A stretch of DNA of 64,000 nucleotides from Anaspis maculata (Eukaryota > Arthropoda > Insecta > Coleoptera > Scraptiidae), in NCBI GenBank assembly GCA_949128115.1, contig OX421967.1:4082070-4146069 (forward strand), read 5' to 3'. Of the stretch, positions 1 through 12,790 are shown in pieces. The translations under genes were made by a program, and so were the position numbers. The notes beneath the pieces were generated by a model. That model was not told the DNA's origin and made no database searches. It was given only the letters and a program-made list of their open reading frames with translations. Numbering within the stretch: position 1 is the first letter of the stretch; each line of letters opens with the position of its first letter.

Positions 1-838
1 AGCTGAATAGTCCAGATGCTCGATGCCGAAGACTGTACGGACCTTGAGTTTTATGATGGCAGGGTGCCACTTGGTAGAGGTGTTGTTCGATCCATTCTCT
101 TTTGATTGAAACTTGATGCCATCAATACCAACTATGCCGGCGGCATATACAGGGTGACGTAAAAATGAAAAGTTGAACAAATGTACCTCAAGAACCAAAA
201 TAGGTGAAGACATGTAAATCGCCAAAAATATGTTTAATTCCATGACCATGAAGTCGTCGTGAACTTGAATCAAATATGTTGAGCCGTTTCTGAAATATCT
301 TCAAAAGACTGAAGTCGTTACGAAAAAAAAAATAGTTTTCCGTGTATCAGTAATTCTTCAGATCTTGAATCGAAACTTGGTGTTTTGAATCGAAACAATG
401 ATAAATTACATTTAAAATAAAATTACAGTGGAAAGCCCTCTCTAGGCCAACTAATTTTAGAAAAAACACAGTCAACTTTTTTTCTGATAAGTAGACGAAA
501 ATATATATATTTTTTTTGGTAACAACTTCAGCCTTTTGATGATATTTCAAGAACGGCTCAAGATATTCGATTCAAGTTTGCGACGACTTCATGACCATGA
601 AATCAGAATTATTTATGGCGATTTACATGTCTTTACCTATTTTGGTTCTCGAGGTACAATTGTTTAACTTTTGATTTTTATTTCACCCTGTATATGCCGC
701 CGGCATAGTTCGTCTTGATGGCTTCAAGTCTCAACCAAAAGAGAGTGGATTAAACAACACCTCCACGAATTGGCACTCCGCCATCATAAAACTCAAGGTC
801 CATACCAGTCTTCAGCATCGAGCATCTGGACTATTTTT
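1..838. repeat. Inverted-repeat (hairpin) element P1
   Basis: The left part (1-345) reappears as its reverse complement at about 540-838, so the segment could fold into a hairpin centred near 420. Paired landmarks are the GATGCTCGATGC-type block at both outer ends, GCCGGCGGCATATACAGGGTG near 140 against its complement near 695, and CATGACCATGAA near 241 and 591. The arms have diverged by substitutions and small indels. The spacer (345-540) has no convincing gene. The left edge may be cut by the window start. No transposase is present, so this is non-autonomous or a relic. Confidence 0.75.
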
Positions 839-1129
839 ATTTTTTTGTATTTTGACGAAGAAGGAGATGACTGACGATGAAATGTGTGAGGATCTTTCTT
901 GTAGACAATAAAATTTCCAACAATTTCTTGCCGGGAACTTTTTTCCGAAGTGCTATTGTTCATGAGATATACGCAAATAACTGACCCTCAAGTTCTTCTC
1001 GAGGCCACAACGGCCGAAGCTCACACCGGATTCTTGAGGACTTTCACTATGTTGAACTACATGCTCAACTGAGCTTATATACAAAATTCCTGCTAGTTAT
1101 CATTCTTGTTCGCTATTTGCGATTTAAAC
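839..1129. other. Intergenic, no feature seen
   Basis: No coding potential or repeat match to the rest of the window was recognised here. Confidence 0.4.
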
Positions 1130-1270
1130 AGCTGAAATTCCTGGACTATAAGGTTTTCCCGGAGAATTCAACTTTCCCTGGCAAAATTTTCAATTTCCTG
1201 GAAGTAATTTTCAATCTTTTTCTCTAATTCCAACTCCCCACCCGAAGGGACGGACGTTTCGAAAAAAAAT
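1130..1270 (+). repeat. Family Y fragment (3' end)
   Basis: Carries the Y-family closing pattern: TTTTCCCGGAGAATTCAA, then CAATTTTC and CCACCCGAAGGGACG. The same order occurs at 16740-16810, 45290-45400 and, inverted, at 18480-18600. It ends where family X begins. Confidence 0.5.
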
Positions 1271-2570
1271 TAGGTACAGGTGTTCACGATAAAATTCACC
1301 CCCTTCCAGTAGATTCCCCTTTGAGATATTTCGAAGAACTTGACACTTTTTCTTCACGTTTTTTCCCAGGGACCTCAAATCGATCCTCTAAAAGTTTCTA
1401 ATTGGTACCGTATACAGGGTGTTATATGATACTTTCTTATTTTAAATGCAACACCCTATATTTCATTCCGTCATTTGATGGAGCTTTTTTTTTCCTGATT
1501 ACAAATATACAGGGTGATTCACCACCAAATGGACATAGCTTAAGGGCAGGTCCAGTTTCTCTAGACGAACCAGGATCTGGTTTTGGAATTCCTATAAAAT
1601 TGTTCGTTTCGAAGCTACAGGGTGATTCATGTATTTTGTAGAATTTTTTGACAAGCTGTATCTTCAGAACGACTCAATGGACTCGCTTGCAATTTTGTGA
1701 TTCAATTCTTTCATTGATAGCTGACACATCGCTTTATTAAACAGTTCAAAATTTCCAGGGCCGGCTTTGGAAAAAAAAACTTCAAAGCTTTTTTCAAAAA
1801 AAGACATTCTGTATGCATATTTTTCAAAATTCATTCTCATATTCAGAAACCACATGGAACATGCTAATTATTTCAATTGCTAGTTGTGTCTCTCTCCCTC
1901 TCATGCAATTCTCGCTTTTTCTCTCTCTAACTGAGGTGAGATTATCTGAGATTTCGTGTAAAAGGAATGCAGCTGATATCGCAAAAAAATTGCTTGGCAC
2001 CATTGAGCTGTCAATAAAATTTTGATGATCAAAATTGATAATTTTGAGGAAAATTTGTGAGGTTAGGATTTTTTGTAAATCGATCATTCAAAACATTTGC
2101 AAATGATCTTTCATGGCCTTGAATTCCAGCCGTTTCGAAAAAAAAAATGAAAAAAATTTTCACGATCTTTCGGTAGCAAAAACAAATTCATCAGAAAAAA
2201 AAATTGTTACGTCCCTCAGCTTCACTTCTATCCCACATTGAGCTGAAATTGAGGGACGTGACATAAATTTTTCGGAAATTTGGATGGAATTTTTTGTTGC
2301 TCCTCGTTAGCTACTGGAAATAGTATATTGGAAATAGAATATCTGCTGGAATTAATTCAAACAAGAACGATTTTTTCACCATGGCTAGCTTTCAGCTCCC
2401 TCTTCAACATATCAAAAGTCCTTAACTCTGGGACTGCTACAAATAATTGATATACAGGGTGAAAGATTATTATTTTTCTTTACTTCCTTTCTTTCTTGAA
2501 AAACTGATGACTGAAAAAAAAAACGGTTTTATGCTAGTTTGATAGACCATAGTCTTCCAATGAACATATA
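1270..2570 (+). repeat. Dispersed repeat family X, copy 1
   Basis: Matches the reverse complement of about 14110-15440. Shared landmarks are GGTGTTCACGATAAAATTCA at 1279 (inverse at 15412-15430), a GGTACCGTATACAGGGTG block near 1402 against 15290-15310, the GGCTTTGGAAAAAAAAACTTC area near 1760 against 14640-14670, and TAGTCTTCCAATGAACAT near 2551 against 14125-14145. It contains four CAGGGTG motifs (about 1411, 1511, 1617, 2456). Short open frames inside are not supported as genes. Confidence 0.65.
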
Positions 2571-2579
2571 AAAAATCTG

Positions 2580-4130
2580 TTGTGGGGCGACACAAAACTT
2601 TCCCGGCGGTATCCAGAGACGTCAGTAATGATTTTGATCGAAGTGTCCCTTCGGGAGGGGGCGATTCGATTTGGAAATTGATGAAAAAATTCTATTCAGT
2701 CGAGCGTTTAACGAGCATCCTGCATCCATTGTTGAGCGGACAGAAAAAATGACAGGTTAGGTCAGTTTTCCAAGGTGATGAAATGATCAAAAAGGTAGAA
2801 CTAGGTAGCTAACTGCTGTGATATCTCAAAAATGCAATGCTGGTTCCTTATTGAAATTTTTGTTCCTACTTTAGATATGATGATGAAATTACAAAAACTT
2901 GATTGAAAACTTTCACTGCATCTGTGTGTCAAATTTCAATTCTATATTTTCAATTTAGAGCTTGGGCAGACAAACCCAGACCCAATGTGCCACCTGAGGG
3001 CTTCCGATCAAAATCATCCACCCAAAGTCTAATCAGAACATTCCAGGCTGAACTTAGGCCTCCGTACCTGATTTCGATTTGATCGGATCAATAATTCGGT
3101 AATTATCGTGACAGAACCGCTTAATTTGTACGATCGCATGAGTGATTTTATACTTTCAGGAGGAAAATTTCCGGGAAATTGGAGAGAAATTATTGGAAAA
3201 TGTTCAAGAACCAGTTATCTATTCTCTAAAAAAAACAATTCCGAGAAATCTGTTCACTGAATAAAAAGTTGGAAAATTTGCAGTTTTTCCAGAGAGGAAA
3301 ACTCGGCAACTGTTGATCCGATTTCGAAAATTTTTCCTCCAAAAATTAGCTCAATCTTTTCTCTAACTTTTATTTACAGCATGTCTGCACCTAAAATTAA
3401 TATTTCGTGGGGCCTACCGCATGTAGAAGTTTGCATTGCGTTTTTCTCAAATTCACGGAATGTGCAAATTTCATTTTGAAAAAATTACAGTCGGAAAACC
3501 AAAACCGTGTCAACTCTGAAAATAGACCTGCACGACGCTCAATACAATCTACTTTCGATATCAGTTGAAATTTCCAAAAAAAAGTCGATCCCCGAGCAGG
3601 AATAAATTTTTGAGTGGAGTCCTGCTACAAAAGCGAGTCGTGCTGGTCGAAACACCGGCGAGAGCCCCTCCTGAGTGGCAACGGCCAGGAGAAATTTCGA
3701 AAATTCATTACGCTCAACTGGAGAATGGTGGAAAACTGCAACTGCGGCCTCAATTTGACTCTTTTGTTGTGTTGCTTCCTGCCAAATCTGGTTCCAATCC
3801 ATCAGATAGATTTTGAATAATTAATTGGGAAAGTTTTGAACTTTAACATTTTTTATTATTTGACAGATGACAGATAGGGCAATGTTTCCAACTGTTCTGA
3901 ATACAGTTTTCCAAGGGCTTTCAAATGACATATTGCAAGTTGAGTTCCGTGAGATATAGTCTCTGACATTTGATGATAGTGACAGTTGGGTTTGACAGAT
4001 GACAGCCAAAAACTAATGGGCTCTTTTCAGGAAACAACCATGTTTGTATACCAAATATCAAGTCGATCCAGTCAACGTTACGGCAGTTATCGTGGAAGAT
4101 CACAGACAGACACACATACACACACACACA
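2580..4130 (-). repeat. Dispersed repeat family Y, copy 1
   Basis: Inverted relative to the copy at 15480-16830. Matching parts include the region read as TTGGCTGTCATC (rc) at 4005, the GATCGACTTGA-type block near 4060, GGCAGGAAGCAACACAAC (rc) near 3770, and CACGACGCTCAAT near 3530. It ends in an AC/AGAC microsatellite (4105-4130). Short overlapping frames around 3540-3820 are parts of this repeat on both strands, not a gene. Confidence 0.65.
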
Positions 4131-4336
4131 TACCCGCCGGTGTAGGTTTGTGGCAACCGTGCATCAAACCAAATTGTGGCAGCTTTGATGAAACCATGTA
4201 GGTTGGGTACCCCTTTGCGTTAGCAACCCGTAAAACTGACCCATTTGGTTATACACTCCATGGGGGCGGCGCAGCATGTCCCCGAATATTCGTGCATATA
4301 ACAAACTAGTGGCGTCGCTGCCACAATTAGGTGTCA

Positions 4337-4490
4337 AGTTTTTGTGCATCCAAGACGCCAGAATTCGGTGTATAGTTTGTGCATCGAAGACGCCAAAATT
4401 CGGTGTATAGTTTGTGCATCGAAGACGCCAAAATTCGGTGTATGGTTTGTGTATCGAAGACGTCAAAATTCGGTGTATAGTTTGTGTATC
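4337..4490 (+). repeat. Minisatellite, 35-bp unit, about 4 copies
   Basis: The unit starts GTTTGTGCATCGAAGACGCC and ends ATTCGGTGTATA. Four copies run head to tail with a few substitutions, the first copy being the most diverged. Because 35 is not a multiple of three, the frame read across it on the minus strand repeats in shifted phases and is not a gene. 4131-4336 holds nothing recognisable. Confidence 0.85.
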
Positions 4491-4642
4491 AAAGGTGTCT
4501 TGTCTATAGTGTCTAAGTGATTATGTCGATATTTTTAACAATTCTCAAAGCGCGACAGTTTTGGATTGCTTTGGAAGATTTTGAATCTGTTTAGACTGGC
4601 TGATAGCCCCATTTATACACACTCCCTTGTACACATTCCCAT

Positions 4643-6825
4643 TAGTGCAGTAAAGATAGCCAAAAAAGACCCCAAACCTTGAAAAAATTAATTCATGAAA
4701 TTTTATAGCAGATATCGATTCAGAATTTCATTCTCTACCACATACTCAAAATCCCTGAAAATCCCAGTTGAGCATTCTTCTTGCGGCGCTGTCAAAGTAT
4801 ATCATGTTTGCTGCAACTAGTCCGAAAATGGTATTCTTGTTTTTGTCACACTAGAACTACATTGTTGGCTTAGGACTGTTGGTATATACTGCAGGGCATG
4901 ACCAGACCTTCGTTTGAACCTCTAACTCGTATTTCACGAAAAAAAAAACACGAAAGTCGCTTCAATTCCCAATTAACAGTGTTGATTGAAGATAATCCGA
5001 GGGTTAGTAACCAAGCTTATTAAAATCTGTTTGATTTGCGACAGAGGCATGAAATTTGGTATGGGTGGTCTTCATGGTCTTCTTTCCAAATGTAAGCATG
5101 ACGCCTCGCCATATTTTGGTTAGGGGGGCCTAAGGACCCCCTTGAAAATTTGAAGTCTCAAGAACTCTCACAAACCACCGGTAAATATCGTCACACATTT
5201 CAAAAAGTAATCATTTGACTCTACACCAAACGTTGACAAGAGACACAACAGTTGTCGCCATGTACGCATTGTTCTTCGTGTTAAAAAAAAAATTCTTTGG
5301 AGTGTCAGAAAAAAACACAGTTTTTCATAATTTTTCAATCTAAGAAACGGTGAGTTGATCTGCTGTGTATCATCATTCACTAATTTGTATTTGCCGAAGC
5401 TATTCATGAAGTTTGTTTTTTGATACTGTCATTCTAAGGATGACAGCTCTCTAAGAAATGAGCCAGTTCAAGTGTGAAGTTCAACAGCGTTTTTCAATTG
5501 TTCCCAATCAATATGATCGACAATTTATATTTTGGATAGATAGCTGGAGCTGTTCTGTAACCTAATTTTATATGACTACACGCGGAACCAAGCGCAAAAG
5601 CATAGAAAAATTTTTTTTCGCGTCGCTCACCATCATGAAATTTGTGCTCCTAGGGTGTGTTGAAAATATTTCTATACCGTGTATTCACTCGAACTGAGTG
5701 CTTTGAAGTATTCCACGCCTCAATCCTTATTCTTTGTGCCTTCTACTTGACAACTGCAGATCGTATTGACGTTTGTCTATACTCTTTAGTCTGTATTTGC
5801 TGTTGTTTCGCCAAAGTAGTATGAAATTTGGTGCAATTCTAACAGTGATAGGTGGCGGTTAAAGAAAAAAATTTCGGGGCTTTCGCGCATCACTCCTCAA
5901 CTAGTTATACTCAATAAAATTATAAAACAGTTGAAGCTATCCACCCAATAATAAATTGTCATTCATATCAATTGGTAACATTGAAAAAAACGCTGCTGAA
6001 CTAAGCACTTGAATTGGCTGGTTTCATCTGGGATTGTTGCTTCTAGATGTCAATATGAAGAAATGGACTTCATCAATGGCTTTGGCGAATACGATTGGTG
6101 GATAATGATATGCGGAAGATGACTTTATTCCTCTATTGCATGAAAAAATTATAAAGACACAATTTTTTGTTACATTCCAAAGATTTTTTTTTCATTATGA
6201 AGAACATTGCGTACATGGTGATAACTGGTGTGTCTCTTGTTGAGATTTAACGTAGAGTCGAATGATCACTTTTTGAGATGCGTGACAATTATTTCAATGG
6301 TGGTTTGCATGAGTTTCTGCAACTTCAATTTTCAAGGGGGTCCCTAAGCCCCCCTAATCAAAATATGGCGAGACGCCATGTCTACATTTGAAAAGGGGAC
6401 CATGAAGACCACTCATACCTAATTTCATGCCTTTATCACAAAAAGAACAGATTTTATCAAATTTGGTCACTAATCCCCGAACTACACTTGATTACCACTG
6501 GTAATTGCAGATTAAAGCGAGTTACATGTTTTCTTTTGCGGGAGATAGAATTTCAGCGGTTTAGATGACGTTCTGGTCATGCCTTGAAGTATATACCAAC
6601 AGCTCTGAACTAACAATATAGCTCTAATGTGACAAAAGCGAGGATACAATTTTCGGACTTGTTGCAGCAAACATGATATACTTTGACAGCGCCGCAAGAA
6701 AAATGCTCCGATGGGATTTTCGGGGATTTTAAGTACATGGTAGAGGATGAAATTTTGAATCGATAACAGCTTCAAAATTTCATGAATTAATTTTTTCAAC
6801 CCCAAAACCTATCTTTACTGCACTA
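4643..6825. repeat. Large inverted-repeat element P2, about 2.2 kb
   Basis: A near-complete palindrome centred at about 5735. The ends are exact complements over 15 bases (TAGTGCAGTAAAGAT at 4643; its complement ends at 6825). Internal landmarks pair in order: GGCGCTGTCAAAGTATATCATG at about 4784 with 6672-6690, TTCAAGGGGG/CCCCCTTGAA at about 5140 and 6330, the AAACACAG-type block near 5310 with 6160-6190, and AACAGCGTTTTTCAA near 5484 with 5985-6000. Weaker complementarity continues into the middle. No gene is visible inside; the short frames on each arm mirror one another. Confidence 0.8.
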
Positions 6826-6837
6826 CATGTATCTTGC

Positions 6838-7980
6838 ACGAATTCAACCAACCCCCACTCCTTCAAAACTACCGCCTTTTCCAAGTTGCTCCGATCTGAA
6901 CCGGAATTTCTCGGTTGGATGAAGGAACTTGCGAAGAGAAGATAACTCAATGTTTCTCAACATCCCCCCCCCCCGAAACCAGGTGAGAGAGTGAACAGTT
7001 TTAATTTCTATGATTTCAAGAGAATTGTTATGTTAAATAGAGAAGTTCGCGGGAGGAAAACCTCTTTTGTACCTTATACAAATTCAACCAACACCCACTC
7101 CGCCCCACCCTTTCAAAACTACCCCCTTTTCCCAAGAATCTCCGATCTTAACCGGAATTTCTCGGTTAGGATAGAGGAACTCTTGAAGAGAAGAAAACTC
7201 AATGTCCCTTTCCCCTCTCGCAAAACCGAGTGAGGGGGGGGGGGGCAAAATTTTTTTATTTCTCTGATTTTGAGCGGATTTTTTGTGTTTGAGAGAGGAA
7301 CGCGCGGGGAGAAAACTCGCATAATACCTTGCACAAATTCAACCAACCCGCACCCCACCTTACCCTTTCAAAACTACCCCTTTGGCCTTTTAGTATTTCA
7401 TTAATTCAAGAGGAAACTCACGGAGATGAAATCTTCTATAAACCTTTCACAAATTCCACCAACTCCCGCATCACCCCACTCCTTCAAACTACCCTCTTTT
7501 CTTAAGTACCTATCTCCGATCTGAACCGGCATTTTTCGGGTGGATAGAAGAATTCGCGGGGACAAGAAAATTCCATGACACTTTCCATCCCCTACATCCG
7601 TGAACAGGGGAAGGGGAAAGGAGCAAATTTTTTAACCTCTTCGATTTAGAGCAGCCTTTTTTTGTTTGATAGGGAAACTTGCGGAGAGAAAATCTCCTAA
7701 GTATATGCCTTGCACAAATTCCCCAGCAACCCCCACCTCATTCCACTCTTCCAAAAACCACCCCCTTTTTCCAAGTAGCTCCGATCTAAACCGGCATTTT
7801 TCGGTTGGATAAGAGAATTCGCGGGGACAAGAAAATTCCATGACACTTAATCCCTCACATCCTTGAAACCGGGGAAGAGGGGAGGGGCAAATTTTTAAAC
7901 TCCTTGATTTAGAGAGGCCTTTTTATGTTTGATAGGGAATCTCGCGGAGATATAATATCTATCCTAATGCTAATATTAAA
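6838..7980 (+). repeat. Tandem array, about 250-bp unit, about 5 copies
   Basis: Repeat starts are marked by a CAACC(C)CCACTCC block at about 6846, 7087, 7342, 7458 and 7724. It is followed by CTCCGATCTGAACCGG, CGCGGGGA-type and C-run blocks, and TTTGATAGGGAA. The third unit is shortened to about 115 bp. C- and G-runs near 6962 and 7230 are units' internal homopolymers. Short frames here are repeat-derived. Confidence 0.75.
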
Positions 7981-8989
7981 CAATATGGTGTCGTATTTGA
8001 AAATCAAATGTTGATGGCTCTTCCGATTATTTCCGGAAGATCGAATGGAAAGAAGTGTGTATAAGTATTACTCTATTTTTGTTTTAAATGGTAATAATTA
8101 AGTATTGTTGCTTTGGCTCAAATTCAAGTTTCTGTACTATCCCTTTCTTCCATGTAGGTACATACATATCTTTATAAACTGCTCAAAAGTGAATAGGGGT
8201 AATGAAAATTTCCGCATTTTGTAAAATGGGAATATCTCGAACAAAAATTCTCCGATTTCAAAAAGGAAGACAACGCCAGATAAAGCCTACTTCGGCTACG
8301 TGATGATGTAAAGGATAGTTTCATAATTGAAAATGTACATGATATACAGTGCGCCAAAAGGAAGAGGGTCAAAAGGGTAAATTGTCAACGTTGTGTCACT
8401 TTTCTAAAAAAAATTGTAGATTATTTATAATATCGTTTTTTGAAAGGTAGCAATAATATCCCGAAATGGTTTTTTAATTTTCAAATATTTCTTTGTTTTC
8501 AAAGGCTATGTGATTTTTTCAAAAATTAACATTTTTTTATTGCAATTCTCTTATTGGCCATATTATTGACGTAAATTTGGCAGATATGCATAAACTCACT
8601 TTGATACACCTTCCCACGAAAAAATTCACCCCAACGACCCCCAAGGGGGCTGCCACCCGGTGGACGCCAGCATTCGCTTTTGGAATGGGTTGAAATGAAG
8701 CATGCTGTGGCGGATACGATGCGTTTACCAATTCGGGGATCTTGACGTAACATCAGTAACTTCATGTCACATCGTAATTACCATGGTTACGATATCACCC
8801 CCCTTCTGGTCATTTTTGTACAGGGTTATCAATTCCGAAAGTTGAAAATCGATAATTCGAGAACGAATGCGCGTAGAGTTGAACTTTTTTTTAAATTTTA
8901 TTGGAAATATTGGCGCATTTTTTGACATGTTGGAAATATTATTTAAGATATCCTCCTAAACTACGGGTAGGATAATTTGTCGTGTTTGA
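7981..8989. other. Intergenic, no feature seen
   Basis: AT-rich, with a short GC-richer part (8630-8750) containing GGGGCTGCCACCCGG-like sequence. Two overlapping minus-strand frames across that part have no recognisable domain and no splice context. Confidence 0.4.
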
Positions 8990-9695
8990 TGTTTTACGTA
9001 AATGTTTCACCAATGTCATTGGCAACATAAGCATACACTCATGGCATACACTGTCATTTTCAAAATATTATTCAAAGTAAACGGAGTCATTTGAGTTTAA
9101 TACAATATTTGTTTATCAATAGCAGAGCATAAAACATAACCATGGACATATGGACACCCTGTGAAATTAACGTAATGGAGTATTATACTAGAATGTTTTT
9201 TTGTCGAAATGGAAACTACATCGAAAAATAATTGACCCGTATTTTTTTATTCGGTCGAAAATCGAATCGTTTGGGCGTAATCGATAAAAGAAGATCAACT
9301 ACTTGTGACTGCCTTTGTAAATGACGTCAGAACTAGTAAGAATTTAAGAGTTTCGTTTATTTATTGCGGCCAAACGATTCGATTTCTGGCTAAACAAAAA
9401 AATATGGGTCAGTTATTTTCCAATGTAGTTTCTGTTCCCATCGAAAACAAAATATTTTTTTCAAAATATAATACTCTATTGTAAACTCGGCATTTCCTAA
9501 TCACATTTTCACCAATTTCGTTGTGACGGTTTATTTAAATATAATTACTATACAGGTTGTGGGTTACATGTTTTGTACTCTGATATTGATAAAATATATT
9601 GTATGACGCTCAAAAATGACTCTTTTATTTTTAACCTAATTTTGAAAATGACAGTGTATGCTTATGTTGACACTGAGATTCACTAATCAGGCTTT
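8990..9695. repeat. Inverted-repeat element P3, about 0.7 kb
   Basis: Arms pair around a centre near 9340: GCATACACTGTCATTTTC at 9043 with its complement at about 9645-9660, AAACTACATCGAAAAATAA near 9210 with 9415-9430, and the CGATTCG blocks at 9255 and 9375. The arms are diverged. No gene is inside. Confidence 0.75.
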
Positions 9696-9859
9696 ATTTA
9701 AAATGTTTTAGATTTTTTCATGGGGTCCCCTTTGCCCTCTAAAATCTCGAGTCCTAAGGGAACATTTTTTAGGTGCTGCGGGTCAAAACTTTCTAATGGG
9801 TGTGGACAACAACTGTGCAAAATGACTTGCTTGCTTGTATCATCAAATGCCACTTTTTT

Positions 9860-12790
9860 TTTGCGTACCGCAGGCACCTAATTCTAGTTGAAGTTTTAAA
9901 GTTGAGGTGGGTGAGGGCAAAAGGGGGGTAATAAGAAATATTCATAATATTTTCCTCAACAAAAAAGATAATAATTTTGTTCAATTTGATGTAAGTACCA
10001 CAAAGTAATGCCCGTTCACGTTGCAAATTCAGCACAAGAAATTTTTTAATCAAAAATAAAGTGAAAAGCTGGAAAGGTATACGGCTGATGGGCCCTGATA
10101 GATTTGCGCCAAAACTTTGCAGGTCCCATCAGCCGTAGCCGTAGCCCTCTAACTTATCACTTTGTTTTTGATTCCAAAAGTTCTAGTGCTGAATTTGCAA
10201 CGTGAAGAACAGCATATTATAGATGTTTCTACTTGAAATTGTAAAATAGAGGTCGGTGGGGGCAAAAGGGGAAAATTGAAAATTTTTAGAATATTTTTCT
10301 CAGTACAATTCTCTTCTGATGTATCACAAGGTAGGTGGTTTCATTTGAAATTTTAAAGTAAAAGGGTGGGTAGGGACCAAAGGGGATGATTGATAATTTT
10401 TATATTTTTCTTGGAAAAAGAATTCAATCCTCTCTAATCTGGTGAAACAAAAAGTACGTGTCAGTTATCATTTTTAGTTGGAACTTAAAAGAGTGGATAG
10501 AGCAAAAGGGGGGTTGATTAAAAAAAATTATAATATTTTTCTCACAAAGAAAATTTGATGTTTTCAATTTGATTTATCACAAAGTAAATTATCCTACATG
10601 AGTTTTTGAAGTAAGGGTGGGTGAAGACGAGAAGGGGTGATTAGTATTTTTTATATTCTTCTCAGAAAGAGAATTCAATTCTCTTCAATCGGATGAACCG
10701 AGAAGTACGTGGTTTCATTTGAAAGCTAAGGGTGTTTGAATATTTTTTTCACAAAGAGAATTTGATGTTTTCAATTTGATGTACCACAAAGTAGATGAGC
10801 CTACATGAATTTTTTCAAGTGGGTGTGGGGGGGGGGACAACAGGATGTGATAAATAAGTTTTATATTTTTTTCAGAAAGAGAATTCAATTCTCTTCAATC
10901 TGGTGAACCATGCCAAAGTACGTGGTTCCATTTGAAATTTGGAAATCAAGGGTGGGTGGGGCAAAAGAGGGGTTAATAGGAAAAAAATGTTTTTCTCACA
11001 AAGAGAATATGATTTTTTCTGATTGATGTATCACAAAGTTCATTATTCTACATGAAATATTAAAGTGGGTGGGTGGGGACGAAAGAGAGTGATTATAAAT
11101 TCTTATATTTTCATCAGAAAAAGAACTCAATCCTCTTCAATCTAGTGAACCGAAAGTACGTGGTTCCATTTGAAATTTAGAAGTTGAGTGTGGGTGGGCC
11201 AAAAAGGGGGTTGATCAAAAAAATTCATGATATTTTTCCCACAAATAAAATTTGATGTCTTCAATTTGATGTATCACGAAGTAGATTACTCTACATGAAA
11301 TTTTAAATTAAGGGTGGGTGGGGACAGAAGGGGGTTATTACTAATTTTTATAATTTTTTCAGAAAGAGAGTTCAACCTGGGGAACCAAAAAGCACGTGAT
11401 ACCATTTGATATTTAGAATGTAAGGGTAGATGGGGCAAAAGGGGAGTTGATCAAAAAAATTTATAATATTTTTCTCATAAAGAGAATTTGATGTTTTCAA
11501 TTTGCAATTTTCAGTTTTTTTCAATATACATGAAGTTTTTTAAGTAGGGGTGGGTGGGGACGACAGGGGGTGATTGATAATTTTTATATTTTTCTCAGAA
11601 AGAGAATTCAAGACTCTTTAATCTGGTTAATCAGAAGTACGTGGTGCCATTTGAAATTTGGAAGTTAAGGGTGGGTGGGACAAAAGGGGGGTTGAACAAA
11701 AAAAATTATAATATATTCCTCACAAAGAGAATTTGATGTCTTCAATTTGATGTATCACGAAATAGATTATTCTACATGAAATTTTAAATTAGGGGGGGGT
11801 GGGGGCAAAAGGGGGTTATTAATAATTTTTATAATTTTCTCAGAAAGAGAGTTCAACCTGGGGAACCAAAAAGCACGTGATACCATTTGATATTTTGAAT
11901 GTAAGGGTAGATGGGGCAAAAGGGGGGTTGATCAAAAAAATTTATGATATTTTTCTCACAAGGAGAATTTGATGTTTTCAATTTGATGTACCACAAAGTA
12001 GTTCAATATACATGAAGTTTTTTAAGTAGGGGTGGGTGGGGACGACAGGGGGTGATTGATAATTTTTATATTTTTCTCAGAAAGGGAATTCAAGACTTTT
12101 CAATCGGGTTAATCAGAAGTACGTGGTGCCATTTCAAATTTGGAAGTTAAGGGTGGGTGGGACAAAAGGGGGGTTGAACAAAAAAAATTATAATATTTTT
12201 CTCACAAAGAGAATTTGATGTATTTAATTTGATGTATCACGAAATAGATTATTCTACATGAAATTTTAAATCAGGGGGGCAAAAGGGGGTTATTACAAAT
12301 TTTTATAATTTTCTCAGAAAGAGTGTTCAACCTGGGGAACCAAAAAGCACGTGATACCATTTGATATTTTGAATGTAAGGGTAGATGGGGCAAAAGGGGG
12401 GTTGATCAAAAAAATTTATAATATTTTTCTCACAAAGAGAATTTGATGTTTTCAATTTGATGTACCACAAAGTAGATTAATATACATGAAATTATATAAG
12501 TAGGGGTAGGGTGGGGACGACAGGGGGTGATTGATGATTTTTATATTTTTCTCAGAAAGAGAATTCAAGACTCTTCAATCTGGTTAATCAGAAGTACGTG
12601 GTGCCATTTGAAATTTGGAACTCAAGGGTGGGTGGGGAGGGGGGTTGACCAAAAAAAAATTATAATATTTTTCTCACAAAGAGAATTTGATGTCTTCAAT
12701 TTGACGTACTCAAAGCAGGTGATTATATTTGTCATTTTGAGAGGGGGTGAGTGGAGTCGAAGGGGGTGAGTGGGGACAAAGGGGGTACGT
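9860..12790 (+). repeat. Satellite array with higher-order structure
   Basis: Head-to-tail units of about 228-246 bp. Each has two related halves built on CTCACAAAGAGAATTTGATG or CTCAGAAAGAGAATTCAA, TGTACCACAAAGTA, a CATGAAATTTTAAA block and GGGTGGGTGGGG(A/C)AAAAGGGG. Starts of the first block fall at about 11474, 11719, 11955, 12201, 12429 and 12672. In the right part, alternate units resemble each other more than their neighbours (the CAACCTGGGGAACC variant recurs at about 11382, 11857 and 12329), giving a higher-order period near 480 bp. Left units (9860-11000) are more diverged. Frames at 12527-13126 are repeat edge plus unique DNA. Confidence 0.85.
10015..10205. repeat. Short palindrome P4 inside the satellite
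   Basis: CACGTTGCAAATTCAGCAC at 10017 pairs with its complement ending at about 10203. CGGCTGATGGG(C/A)CC at 10082 pairs with GGTCCCATCAGCCG at 10112, leaving a loop of about 20 bases. The satellite on both sides runs in the same direction, so this looks like an insertion or local inverted duplication. Confidence 0.7.
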
